DNA of 64,000 nt. Source: Hofstenia miamia. Taxonomy: Eukaryota; Xenacoelomorpha; Acoela; Hofsteniidae. The stretch lies in the NCBI GenBank assembly GCA_900660155.1, contig CABFPE010000145.1:500526-564525 (forward strand). Reading direction: 5' to 3'. The notes under the pieces were generated by a model. That model made no database searches and was not told the origin of the DNA. It worked only from the letters and a program-made list of their open reading frames with translations. The position numbers were made by a program, and so were the translations under genes. Positions 1-61,924 of the stretch are shown here, piece by piece. How positions within the stretch are numbered: the stretch's first letter is position 1; each line of letters begins with the position of its first letter.

Positions 1-31
<31 letters not shown>
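1..31. repeat. (AT)n microsatellite
   Basis: Perfect AT dinucleotide run at the window edge, probably continuing upstream. Confidence 0.95.
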
Positions 32-35
<4 letters not shown>

Positions 36-478
36 AATATAGGTATCTAGCAAAAATTTTGCCAATGACTCAGTGTTGAGAAATATAATGGATAATAAGC
101 AATTTCTCCAGATATGATTCATTGAGTTGTTATATTATTATATTATATTATTATGATATGAATATATAGGGTGTGTGCTTAATACTTTTGTGGAAGAAGT
201 AAAATTAAAACAGAAAATGAATTAACATTAATAGTAATACATTTCTTGTATGATAACAAGCTCTTAAAGGAAAATCATCTATTTGCACATAAAGTTTTTA
301 GATTTTTTTTTCATTACAGTTACCTTAAGATATTCAAAAGCCCAATTTTGTGATTTTTTAAATTTATATAGTTTCATTTAATGTATTCAAATGTGTATAA
401 TACATATATCAATAATCATTTAACAAATTTAGAAATCACAATGAAAATTGAGTATAAATGAACCTGATATGTGAGGAA

Positions 479-553
479 GAGTCAAGCAAATTTATTGCTA
501 AAATAAACAAACAAAGAAATACTACAAACTACTATACATGTATATTTACAAAA
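479..553 (-). repeat. Dispersed repeat, copy 1 (LINE/SINE-like 3' end, minus strand)
   Basis: About 75 bases (GAGTCAAGCAAATTTATTGC ... ATACATGTATATTTACAAAA) recur with only small differences at 3650-3722. Read on the minus strand the unit contains AGCAATAAATTTGCTTGACTC, that is, an AATAAA signal near its end, which suggests the 3' end of a retroposed element. This copy has no simple-repeat tail. Confidence 0.5.
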
Positions 554-2847
554 TTAAGAAGAATAACTATTGTACAATAATTAACTGAATCACACTAGAA
601 ATCTACAATAAATTATTAATGATTTTTTATTCCATTTGAATTGTTATTTTGGAAATTGTTGCATACAGTCTATTGTAGAATGTGGACATTTATTTATTAT
701 TATTTTTACTGGTTTGGCAGGGGAGCTTGTTTTGCACTATATTAAAAAATATATTCAAAATATTTTCTATTGGATATTTATAAAATGTATTTGAATATCC
801 TGATTTGAAAAAGTTACCTACATTAAATAGTTTGATAATGGAAATGTACATAATTTACAATTTGATGGAAAGTTAAAAAGAAAATGAAATATAGTAGATG
901 ACTATGTCTTCATTATTGTATATAATTAAGACATTCTGAGTTTCATGTTCAAACTTATGATATTAAGAGACAGCTAGCAAATTTTCATGCAATAATATAG
1001 CTAGAGTGGGATTTTCTATTTTATGCATACCATTCCTTAGAGAACTATATATTATGTATTCCATAACAGACAAGATTTCACAAGTGAAGATAGCCCTATG
1101 ATCCAAAAAATGACTTAATATGCTGGTGGGTAGCTGTCTGTTCTCACCCAATCAACTGCCATTGTTAATCAGCTATAAATGAAATATGAAGTGTTATACA
1201 TTTGCCATACATTAAAATTTCATGGTTGACAATTGAGAGTTGTGAATAACACTAATCAGCAATGTTGCTTTCAGCAAATATCTGCCATTATTGTTTATCA
1301 TGGCACTATATGTAATCCTCAAGTAAAATTTCTAATCAAATAACAAGTTCAACAGATTAATTTGATCTTGATTCTTGAACATAATTTGCTGCATATTTTT
1401 CTTGATATTTATATCAATGTTTTGGAGTGTGAACTTGAATGAATTTGCAAAAATTCCATAAAACTTGAAGAGAAATTATTAATGTTGAAGCTCAAATTCA
1501 AATTGAGATTTTTTAGAAAAATATCAATTAGTTTAGATATTTGTTTTTTGTCAATTTCAAATTCTTATTTCAGCCTAAGAATACTGATAAATACATTAAA
1601 TTGAACTTTGATGGAACCTTAATTGAATTTTGAATATACTAAGAAAAAAATACACAAATTTTTTAAATCAAACATGATCAAAGATAGATTAAATAGGTTT
1701 GAAGAGTTTTTACAGCAGGAAGTCTAAATAATAATTTGCAAATCCTCTCAGCTGTATTGCACTTATTTGCTATTATCTCTGTAGTACATTTTTGCTCATA
1801 ACCTCAATAACTCCATAGAATGTTAATAATCTTGAATTAACAATAATAGTTATTCTAAGTCTTTATTAGAATTCATGGAAATCAGTCAAAAAGAATTTAG
1901 TGAATAACATTTAAGACTAGCTGATGTTTGGAATCCAATGTAGGATTACAAAGTATTTTATGCTTATTCCTTAGTGTTTTGAATTAGCTAAATAGCTGTT
2001 TTCTCATTTGGTTAGAAACAGACTTTCAAAAAACCATTTTGCGTCATATTTTGAACTTATTATTACGTCGTAAATATTTTCCATGATTTTTCCATAGACT
2101 TCCCACACAATTCTGTTGACTTTTATTGATTTTTTAGTTATTCTAGGATATTAGCTTCAACATTCAGATATAAGGTATACATTTAATTTGTGTGCAATTA
2201 AGTGAATTCTTAGAAATAGTAATTGCTATTTTTCTTCCTTAAATCAATTATCTTTTTGCTATGCTGTAATGTAGATGATGTGTAATTTAGTTTCCCTGCA
2301 TCGTTTTAATTAGCATAAGGGAATAAAAAATTAACATTATCGTGCTCTTTTATTGCATTTCTTCAATATCGAAGTTTTTTTCACTCCTAATGCTAGTATA
2401 GCTTAAATAATAATGTGTAAACATGAAAGCCAGTAGGTGTTTGCAATAAAAGCTATTCCGTAAGTTAATTTCTAGAAATACGTTAACATTTATAGCAATA
2501 ATCTAGCTTTCGTATGTTCTTTGTTCGCAATCAATTTCTCATTCGCACTCAATAATCATAACCTACAATAGCACTTGCGTTTAATTTAGTCAAATTATTG
2601 ATTTTTTGTGTCCTCTTCTATTATTGAGAGTTTACATATACCGTATTAATTTTTATGTTACGTGGTCTTCTAGTTGAAATGATTTCTGCTCTGTTTTGGT
2701 TTTAACATTACTTGTTTCTAAGCTTATTTGGTTTAAGAATTAAATTCTTTGGATTAGTTCTAATAAAGAATCTAGTTTAATAAAAGTTGATTTTATACTG
2801 TTTTCCAATTGGTATCTTTTTGTCAATTCCTAAGACATTAGCTATAT

Positions 2848-3197
2848 ATTTTAGCGTCCTTTTAATTAATTATTTTATTTAACTGTTAATTCATTCTAAT
2901 TTTGCATATTTACACTCGTTCATATGGTGCTTTTCATATCAAAATGAAAACTTTTTTATAGTATTGTAATAAATTTCCTGTTTTTTTAATTAAGATTATT
3001 TGTTTTCTGTTCATTCTTAACAAGTGCAGTTTTTCATTGCATATTAATTCGCTGCTACAACATACATTATTCGTTTTTTAGTTTGGAAGGAAGGTTAATG
3101 GCAGTAAACATGTTGTGGAGTTGATTTTAAGGATATGGAAAAAGTTGCATTGGCAGCGTTGGGTATAGCTTCATTTTTTATTGATATATATATATAT
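2848..3197. repeat. 350-bp block duplicated exactly at 4051-4400
   Basis: Starts ATTTTAGCGTCC and ends in a TA run. The same 350 bases recur at 4051-4400 (offset 1203) without visible differences, bounded there by single N's at 4050 and 4401. Confidence 0.9.
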
Positions 3198-3649
3198 GTT
3201 AATTGCATTTTAGTCAACAAACGTGAAGGTAAATTTAGCTGTTTATGCTGTCTTGCATTAGATGTATGTGCAGGCATTATTTTAAATTAGAGACCCATTT
3301 TGAATAATTCTGGTGTTTTTTGTTGCTATATAATTTTTAGTTATTAAATAGTATTTTACTATTAATTACACGTAAATGTTGTACTGCATGTTAAAGTATC
3401 CTTTAAAGTTAGAGCACTAACATTAAATCAATCAGAATTTTCAACTTGAAATCACAAACGCTTCTATTGACCCAATATAGGGATTTATCAAATTCATGGA
3501 AAATATTGTATTCTAATGATTTCTTAAAAAATTAGAAAGTGATTTCATTTATTCAATTTTATATATTATAGTACCTTAAACTAATATAGGCCATTTCGTA
3601 ACAAACAGGCAATAATATTAAATTGATGAAAACAATAATAATAATAATA

Positions 3650-3722
3650 GAGTCAAGCAAATTTATTGCTAAAAAAACAAACAAATACTACAAACTACTA
3701 TACATGTATATTTACAAAATTT
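3650..3722 (-). repeat. Dispersed repeat, copy 2, with (ATT)n tail
   Basis: Near-identical to 479-553. Here the minus-strand 3' end runs into (TATT)/(ATT) repeats at 3633-3649, as in non-LTR elements whose tails are microsatellites. The family is not identified. Confidence 0.5.
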
Positions 3723-3804
3723 AAAATATTCACACTTAAAGGGCGTAAATTTCAAATGTCAAATGAAATCTGTCCATGCGCTTAATTTGTTTGATATTCC
3801 TAAT

Positions 3805-4961
3805 AGTGCATATAGACAGAAGAGTAGAAGTAAGTGATAAGTGTAGGCTATGTAAGAAAGAGGCAGAGACAGTAGATCATCTGATAGCAGGGTGTGAGAA
3901 GTTGGCACAGAGTGAGTATAAGTTCAGGCATCACAAGGTGGGAAGAATGGTACACTGGAGTTTGAGCAGGCAGCATGGGTTAGAAGCAGGAGACAAGTGG
4001 TATGAGCACAAGCCACAGGGCGTTATAGAAAATGAGAAGGTTAAGATACNATTTTAGCGTCCTTTTAATTAATTATTTTATTTAACTGTTAATTCATTCT
4101 AATTTTGCATATTTACACTCGTTCATATGGTGCTTTTCATATCAAAATGAAAACTTTTTTATAGTATTGTAATAAATTTCCTGTTTTTTTAATTAAGATT
4201 ATTTGTTTTCTGTTCATTCTTAACAAGTGCAGTTTTTCATTGCATATTAATTCGCTGCTACAACATACATTATTCGTTTTTTAGTTTGGAAGGAAGGTTA
4301 ATGGCAGTAAACATGTTGTGGAGTTGATTTTAAGGATATGGAAAAAGTTGCATTGGCAGCGTTGGGTATAGCTTCATTTTTTATTGATATATATATATAT
4401 NGGTGGGAAGAATGGTACACTGGAGTTTGAGCAGGCAGCATGGGTTAGAAGCAGGAGACAAGTGGTATGAGCACAAGCCACAGGGCGTTATAGAAAATGA
4501 GAAGGTTAAGATACTGTGGAACTTCAACATACAGACAAGCAAGGTGATAGAAGCACGGAGGCCAGACATAGTAGTGGTAGACAAAGAGAAAAGATTAGGA
4601 ACAGTGATAGACATAGCAGTACCAAAGGACAGAAATGTAGAAAGCAAGGAGAAAGAGAAGATAGACAAGTACAGAGAGTTGGCAGAGGAAATAGAAAGGC
4701 TGTGGAAGTTAAAGAAGGTTGAAGTATTCCCGGTAGTTGTAGGAGCATTAGGAGCAGTAAGTAAGAAGCATAAGAGATACTTGGAGGAGTTATGAGTACC
4801 AAAGTGGGGAGGAGCGGTAGCACAGAAGGCAGCATTATTAGGAACAGCTAGAGTCCTGAGGAAAGCTCTCAGACTCCCTGGGAACTGGTGAGTTCCCCGA
4901 GCTGAGAGGGATACCAGCATGAAGCTGTGAGAAGTAAGGATAATAATAATAATAATAATTG
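3805..4961 (+). mobile_element. 5'-truncated R2-type (restriction-like endonuclease) LINE, 3' end
   Basis: Only the C-terminal end of the element's protein remains. Seen: a CCHC-type motif CRLCKKEAETVDHLIAGC, then WYEHKPQGVIENEKVKILW, EARRPDIVVVDKE and TVIDIAVPKD. The R-PD-12/14-D block is the restriction-like endonuclease core of R2/R4-type LINEs that nick target DNA for target-primed reverse transcription. After VVVGALGAVSKKHKRYLEEL an in-frame TGA at 4793-4795 interrupts, but coding similarity continues (QKAALLGTARVLRKALRLPG) to about 4890. A short 3' UTR ends in (TAA)n at 4938-4961. The assembly duplication at 3937-4514 splits the copy. Reverse transcriptase is absent, so the copy is dead on arrival. 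Confidence 0.8.
3937..4514. other. Probable assembly artefact: two N joints, two overlapping duplications
   Basis: 3937-4049 equals 4402-4514 (113 bp, offset 465), and between the two N's (4050, 4401) sits a copy of 2848-3197. A LINE reading frame is interrupted by this block but continues sensibly from 3936 into 4402. The simplest explanation is mis-joined contig ends or faulty gap filling rather than a real duplication. Confidence 0.85.
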
Positions 4962-5200
4962 AAGACTTTATTAGACCGATGAAACAAAACATTGCAAAAG
5001 AATATAATTCAAGTTTTACGGCAATGATGTCAATCAGAGGAGACGAAGTGGGAGCAGATGGATGCAAAGCTAATAAAAGGAAAGACATCAGATATTTCTT
5101 GAAGATTGAGGGAGAGAAAAATGTCATGAGTTTGCTATTGAGTGTCAGGAGGAAATTAGCAGAAGCACCATTAAAAAAACATTTGTTAAATGAACATTAA
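4962..5200 (+). other. Unidentified coding-like stretch after the LINE tail
   Basis: An open + frame reads EDFIRPMKQNIAKEYNSSF, then ADGCKANKRKDIRYFLKIEG and LLLSVRRKLAEAPLKKHL to a stop at 5200. Composition is less AT-biased than the flanks. I do not recognise it. On the minus strand the left edge reads TCTAATAAAGTCTTCAA then (TTA)n, which would also fit a retroelement 3' end meeting the LINE tail-to-tail. Either reading points to mobile DNA rather than a host exon. Confidence 0.35.
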
Positions 5201-6530
5201 TTGTTGGCGACAAGTTGTTTAGCGGGATCAACGTAGTTGAAATTTATTCCGTTTTTAAAGTTTTCACATAGGGCTGCCGTTTTAAAAACTTTCACAGGTT
5301 TACTGTTCAAGTAGCATATGAAGTATGAAAAGTCGTATTATTTTGAATGCGTACTCAGGATTTTGAAATTAGTTTTCAATTTGTTCAAGAAATTTGTTTG
5401 CACTCAAGATTATTGATTATTTTTCAAGAGCCTGTTTTTTACGAAACGACTTATAGTATAAATATACTTTGAGTATGTTTTAACATGCAATCGCATTATT
5501 GGTAATCCTCTTTAGTTTCTTTAAAGTTTACATTAATTTATTTTAATTTTTATGATTATTAGCGTTTAAAGGTAATCATTGGGATTTCCCTTGCTTCATT
5601 GCACTACTTACTATATGTTTATCCCTGCATTTTTACTATATATTTCGACGCTTTTTAGTGCTTTCAGATTTCTATTATATTTTTTGAGCGAAATAATCAT
5701 CGAAAATATTCAGACTTTTCGTCTCGTGTAGCTTATTTACAATTATAACCATCTGCTAAAATAGAAGGATTCGGAATTTTTGTTTTTGTCCTTCTAGTGC
5801 AAAATATGTTCATGAGGTTGTAATGCTTTTGATATACAAACGAAACAACCCCACTAAAAATGTCATGTTCATCTTATTAAATTTTTGTCTGTTATTAAAG
5901 GGCAACATAATTTTTTTTCCAAAGTAGTTTCTTTTTCTGTATTTTCCAATAACACTTGTCGAGTACATTTCCTCAAAAGTAATCTCTTATTTCCCTTGTC
6001 ACCCTTTGTTCTCCATGAACAGTTTCATGCTCATAGAATAGATTTTGGTTGTACAATATCATGTTCAACATCTATGAATAACGTGTAAATGTTGTTGGTA
6101 ATTTTTAATTACAATTTGAAATTTAATTCGTCCAGTTCATCGTTAAACTTTATTATGTACAACTCTTTGAATGATTACTTTCTCTTAAATTTAATATACA
6201 CTTAAAGAGGGATAGGGATTTGACAATTTTTACAAAAATCTGCGCTCTATTTAACAACGGGTTATATAATCTGTCTTCGTGTGTCTGTCAACATGATTTA
6301 TGTTTCCAGTTCACGTTTCATTGAATAAATTTAAAGAATCCAAATTCGATGAATATATTTGTTTACTTCGAGTAACACGCATTTTGATTTTCTAATTGCT
6401 GTAAATATGTTGCATTAAATAATATATTTTGAAACTAATAAATATAAATAAAGTGTTGAACTAATTTCGAATACATACTGTTATTTTTAGTTTACTGCTG
6501 TTTCTGTTATGTAGGCGATACATCTTAAAC

Positions 6531-6807
6531 CAGTTGCGTCGTGTACCAAAAAATTTGAGAGAGGCAGTTGTATTTACCTTAAAAGTTTAAAAAAATTCTA
6601 AAATCTTGCAACAGCATTAAAGATGCAAGAAAAACAAAATATTGGTTCCCAGGCAACCCTTAAATTCATTTTGTGTGCAAATATTTTGGTATTCTAAAAA
6701 ATTTACATTCATTTGGTCTCATTTACGTGTACAAGCTATAGAAATCACCATTTTGACCATTTCTATAAAATTGGGAAGGCCCGGGCACCAATAGCCCGAC
6801 ACCACTG
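6531..6807. mobile_element. Candidate hAT-like MITE
   Basis: Left end CAGTTGCGTCGTGTACC and the reverse complement of the right end, CAGTGGTGTCGGGCTATTG, share CAGT-G-GTCG. Length about 277 bp, no coding content. Flanking 8-mers (TCTTAAAC, TATGAGAC) match only in part, so the ends are provisional. Confidence 0.35.
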
Positions 6808-8336
6808 TATGAGACTCTCTTTACGTTTGACAACCTTTTTATGTGTTTCACCATATGTATTTCAGTAATTATTTTATCAATTTATTGTTTATTTGGTGGT
6901 TATGGTCCTTAGCAATTTACTTTTCAATGTACCGAGCCGCAGTAAATGTAATAAATAACTAAAATAGTGATTTTAAGACATTTATTTTTGGACACTCTAG
7001 TTTAATAACCTTTTGCACGTTATATAATTATCTGCTTGCAAACAACACCTGACAACCAAGGCTTTTCAAAATTACGTCATTTGTGTTTTTTGCTAGTATA
7101 ATATTGCAATGGGCTTTCATTAGCATGCAAAAAGGTTGTGATCGTATTTTAATGCCAGACCTCAAGGCTGGAAAAGATAGTGTTTTTTGAAAAACCACAA
7201 AACAGAGAATCAAATATTGGGATACATTGTATCTGTATAACATTTGCATAAATATTTGAACGCAATGAGCTCAATTTTAAATTGGCGCACATCTATCTTT
7301 TGTGATAAATGTATTATATATCAATTAATTTACATTTAATATAAATTTGCAATGTAATTTGATAGGCAAAAAATATTCCCACGTTTTCATTAAGCAAAAA
7401 TCGTAAATATTATAAGAATTTCAAAGACAGGAATGCTGCTTTATCAGGATATTGCTAATTGCATGAGCCTAATTGTTTAAAAGTTATCAACGTGGCCATA
7501 TCAAATTATCGTCGTGCATTTAGAACTGCATTTCATTCATAGCGCGAGGGAAATAGTTTTGTATTTATTAAACGGATTACTGCTCGTCAGTATTATCAGT
7601 GTCTATTTATATCGTCTCCGTGCCATTATCGGGTCAGCCATTCGATGTGAGTCAGTGAAAATGAAATTCCCTTCTTTTAATCAATAATTTTGACACTTAT
7701 TTTATTTTGTTGGTGTTATTCAAGCGCAATAGGACACCTGTTCTCTTTTCTATAAAGAATATATGCTTAAAAATCCACCAACGCGAAATTAGTATATTTT
7801 AAAAGAGTGAAGCAAACAATTGTTAAATATAGAAATTATTTTAAATTTGTTAATATCTGTGATTCATGTTTTTGACATGAGAGTTGTAGGCGATAATTTA
7901 TTATAGTATACATGCATATAATATACATTATATATATATATATATATAGGGTAGGATTTTTGTATCAAGTTCTATTAGCATTGACCAGGTTAGGTTTCAG
8001 GTTGGGCTTGAATCAGCGGTAGTTAGGTCTAGATCACGACAGGATGGGATTCACCTTTGACATCAACCGTGCTAATCAATTTTATATCATTTTGGTGTTA
8101 GTAAATGAAATAATCCTGTTAATCCTGTAGCATTTTAATACCATTACTATGTTTAATTGCTTTCCTTCATTGTGTCATAGACTGTAACATCAGTATATAA
8201 TTGCTGTTTTTGATCTATGCAACATCAATGGCAAACGCTTTATTGATTCATGATTGTCTTGCAACTAATAATAGTGTCAACCTATTTTCCAAACTACAAT
8301 TTTATCGCCATTTTCCTCTAAGTGATACTAGTATTT

Positions 8337-8508
8337 CAGGTTGATACTTTTTTCATCCAACCAACTCTCAAATCTTCCAAATTTATTTTTTAATTGACAC
8401 TTGTACTCATTTTTCTAAGGAAGAAGTGTTCATTAAACAATAAATTTGGAAGATTTGAAATAACTTTAGAAGGTTTGTGATTTGATTGGGGGAAAAAGTA
8501 CCAACCAG
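8337..8508. mobile_element. MITE-like imperfect palindrome
   Basis: Left arm CAGGTTGATACTTTTTTCAT and right arm (reverse complement) CTGGTTGGTACTTTTTCCCC; further in, both arms share TCAAATCTTCCAAATTTATT. The arms form a long imperfect hairpin. No target duplication is clear. Confidence 0.5.
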
Positions 8509-9114
8509 TATTGCAGTTGGTATTTATCAAATATCAATGTGTGACTATGGTAGTATGACCGCTTTAGGTCAGAAAAAAAAGAATTCATTGTGATAAGTTC
8601 TGGTCTTTTAAAATATGTTAATACCTACATTTAAACCGATGACTGTATTCAGGTACAGGTAAAGGGAAATTGGAAAAATTCAAGAAAGGGATTTTTCTTT
8701 TATATATATATATGCGCTAAGTACTATGCATTTTATATCTAGCGCCCACGCATTTTCAGTATATTTAGCTCCCGCGAGCAGTTCGGGCAGTTAATTTCAA
8801 AAAATCATAAATTGAGTATGCTTGAGCGTGACAGCTTTAGGGCTAATTTAAAAGCCGCACACCAATTTATAGAGAAATAAATTTGGGCGTTCTGCAATAT
8901 CTGATTTTATTTTCAGATTGATATTAGCAGTTCTTCTCAGTGAAAAAAGGTCCGGTTGCGCCCATGTCTAAAATGCGGATTTTAGCCGGAATTTGTACAA
9001 TTTTGGTGAGTTTTTTTTGTCAGTAAACTACATGCTTAAGCCATTTGTAATATCAAAATTTGATAACCTATACCAGAACACCCGTATATATTTGTCGATT
9101 TATGCTTCGCTCCC

Positions 9115-9187
<73 letters not shown>

Positions 9188-9197
9188 GATAGAAAGA
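9115..9197. repeat. Compound (TA)n(GATA)n microsatellite
   Basis: A TA run passes directly into GATA units with one imperfect unit, ending near GATAGAAAGATT. Confidence 0.95.
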
Positions 9198-11147
9198 TTT
9201 ATAGATATTTTTGAAAATGATAAAACAAACTTTATGATCGCAATTCATCAAAGTAATAAATAGTTCGTCTTTGGCTCCGGTGATAGCATACACTTATTTC
9301 GAACTGGGCATATCTACTACGTATTGTGTTTTCGTAAGCTTTGATCAGTAAAACTCAAATTAGCCACATTCTTATGCGAGTTACCGATTTAAGAATGAAC
9401 CAAATATGACCTTTGTTCAGGTGGCAATTGAATTGCTATTTTTAGTCACACAAACTGACTAGTTTGATTTCAATCAATATCATTTTTTTTGAATATTCAG
9501 ATACTGTGCAGTGCAGTTTTCTTTTTTCTTTGAGTACTAAAAATTGCTTTATGCCAAAATCTACACTATAGTAAGTAGAACGCTGTGTGTATCGGGTACT
9601 ATTGGGCAGCTTTTTATGCAGTTTGTTATAGATATTTTCAGCGCAAGCGCGACATACTTGTATTAGTTATTTTTGCATGATTTGGTCAAATGTGAAAAAT
9701 CGGTCAATGCCATTTAGGCCATGTCGTCGCTGTCCTTGCTAGATTAATACTCTATAATACTACATAGATGTGCGTTGCACACTTATCAAACTGCAATTCG
9801 TAAACTGGGGATTTTCATGTAGAGGATGAGCTAGTACTGATATTTTATTAGTCTTCATGTGAAAAACATGTTTAAAATTACTTAGGTTTCATAAACGGCC
9901 CCAATGGTTGGGTCGGTAAATTTTCGAAACTGCAGATATTTTATAGATTTTTAACATTTATTTTTCAGTTCAGCATGTTTTTCCTAGTAGTATTACATAT
10001 TGTAGTGTAGGCATAGTATCCTGCAGCTTTAACTTATTTGGTTTAAAACAATAGGCAGTTTTTATTTGGCAGTGAGTATGTTAAAAGGTGTTTGAGTCTT
10101 ACATGTATATTGCAGTGCAGAGATTTTTCATTGTGATTTTATACAATCTCTATTTTCGAAATGTTTTACATATTCTGAACAAGGAGTTCCTTGATTCTGA
10201 ATTTTATATTGAAAATATGGGCTTGTCAATTTTACCAATTGCATTGCTAATTTAATTTAGGTTTTAGAAAATCTTTGTTATTGCCAGGACTATTTTCTAA
10301 CTTTTCGTGATTTTCACTATTTTAAAAAACACAATGCTTGAAAATAGTTAATGCTCAACAGACATTTTTATTGGTGGTAATTGTTCAGGCTCAAGGATGA
10401 TGACGATATTTTTTATGTACTGGGCAAATAACAAAATCTCCAATATTACTATGCATTTCTATTTGCTTCGCTTGGGAATTCCACGAGTGGGTTTCCCTTT
10501 CCTTCAAAGTTTGAAGGACAATTTGGACGAAGTATAATCCAAGTTGTGCAGACTTTGATATCAATAACAAAGCGTGTAAATGGAGCAATAGATACCACGT
10601 CACGATAAATTTAAGTACGCGGCATTTCCGATATACCTGTCAAATCATAAAAATATTGAGACGTTTTTTACTATCGGCATTTAGTCACGTTTATGCTTAA
10701 TAAAAACACAAATGCAAAAAATGCAGATGCTGATCAAAAAATGATAGACCCTGCCAAAGAATTTCTCCTGATTATAGCATTTGTTATTTTCATATACCAT
10801 ATTTTTCCTCTTCTGTACTGCCCAACCCGGTTCATTATCATTTTCAGTGTCGTGCTGTTTAAGTTCACCATTCGTCGAAATCTGCTGCATTGGATTTATT
10901 TAGCACATCTCTGAATTTTTGTCTTACATTGCTCTTTATTTTTCAAACCCATTTGTGGTAACTTTATAATGAATAAAAACTTCCTATTCATTTTCAATTG
11001 CTTTGTGATATGCGCAGCATAGCTTGCTTTAAGTTAGTAATCCCTAGTGAAAAAGGGATTACTCGCTAAACTTGTGCATATTTGCTTCAGGAATTTTTTA
11101 TTCATTCTTTTTTCATATTATATTGTATTGATTTCACTTGTATGTAG

Positions 11148-61924
<50,777 letters not shown>

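Larger units (their letters stand above)
5201..11147. other. Upstream region or 5' intron of the Cav1 gene
   Basis: AT-rich with short random frames only. The missing start exon may lie here or beyond the window: exon A needs a preceding exon ending one base into a codon, and I could not single one out. Contains two MITE-like inverted repeats (6531-6807, 8337-8508) and a compound TA/GATA repeat. No promoter or CpG-rich stretch is evident. Confidence 0.5.

Noticed and set aside
4381-5127. 248-codon minus-strand frame
   Set aside because: Antisense shadow of the LINE coding region; Ser/Leu-rich, spans an N and the poly-ATT tract.
8966-9007. ATG stretch reading MSKMRILAGICTIL before GTGAGT as the missing first exon
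   Set aside because: It ends in phase 0, whereas exon A needs one leftover base; no similarity to Cav1 starts.
8941-9010. GC-richer patch upstream as a 5' UTR exon
   Set aside because: A candidate acceptor and donor exist, but nothing links it to the gene without transcript data.
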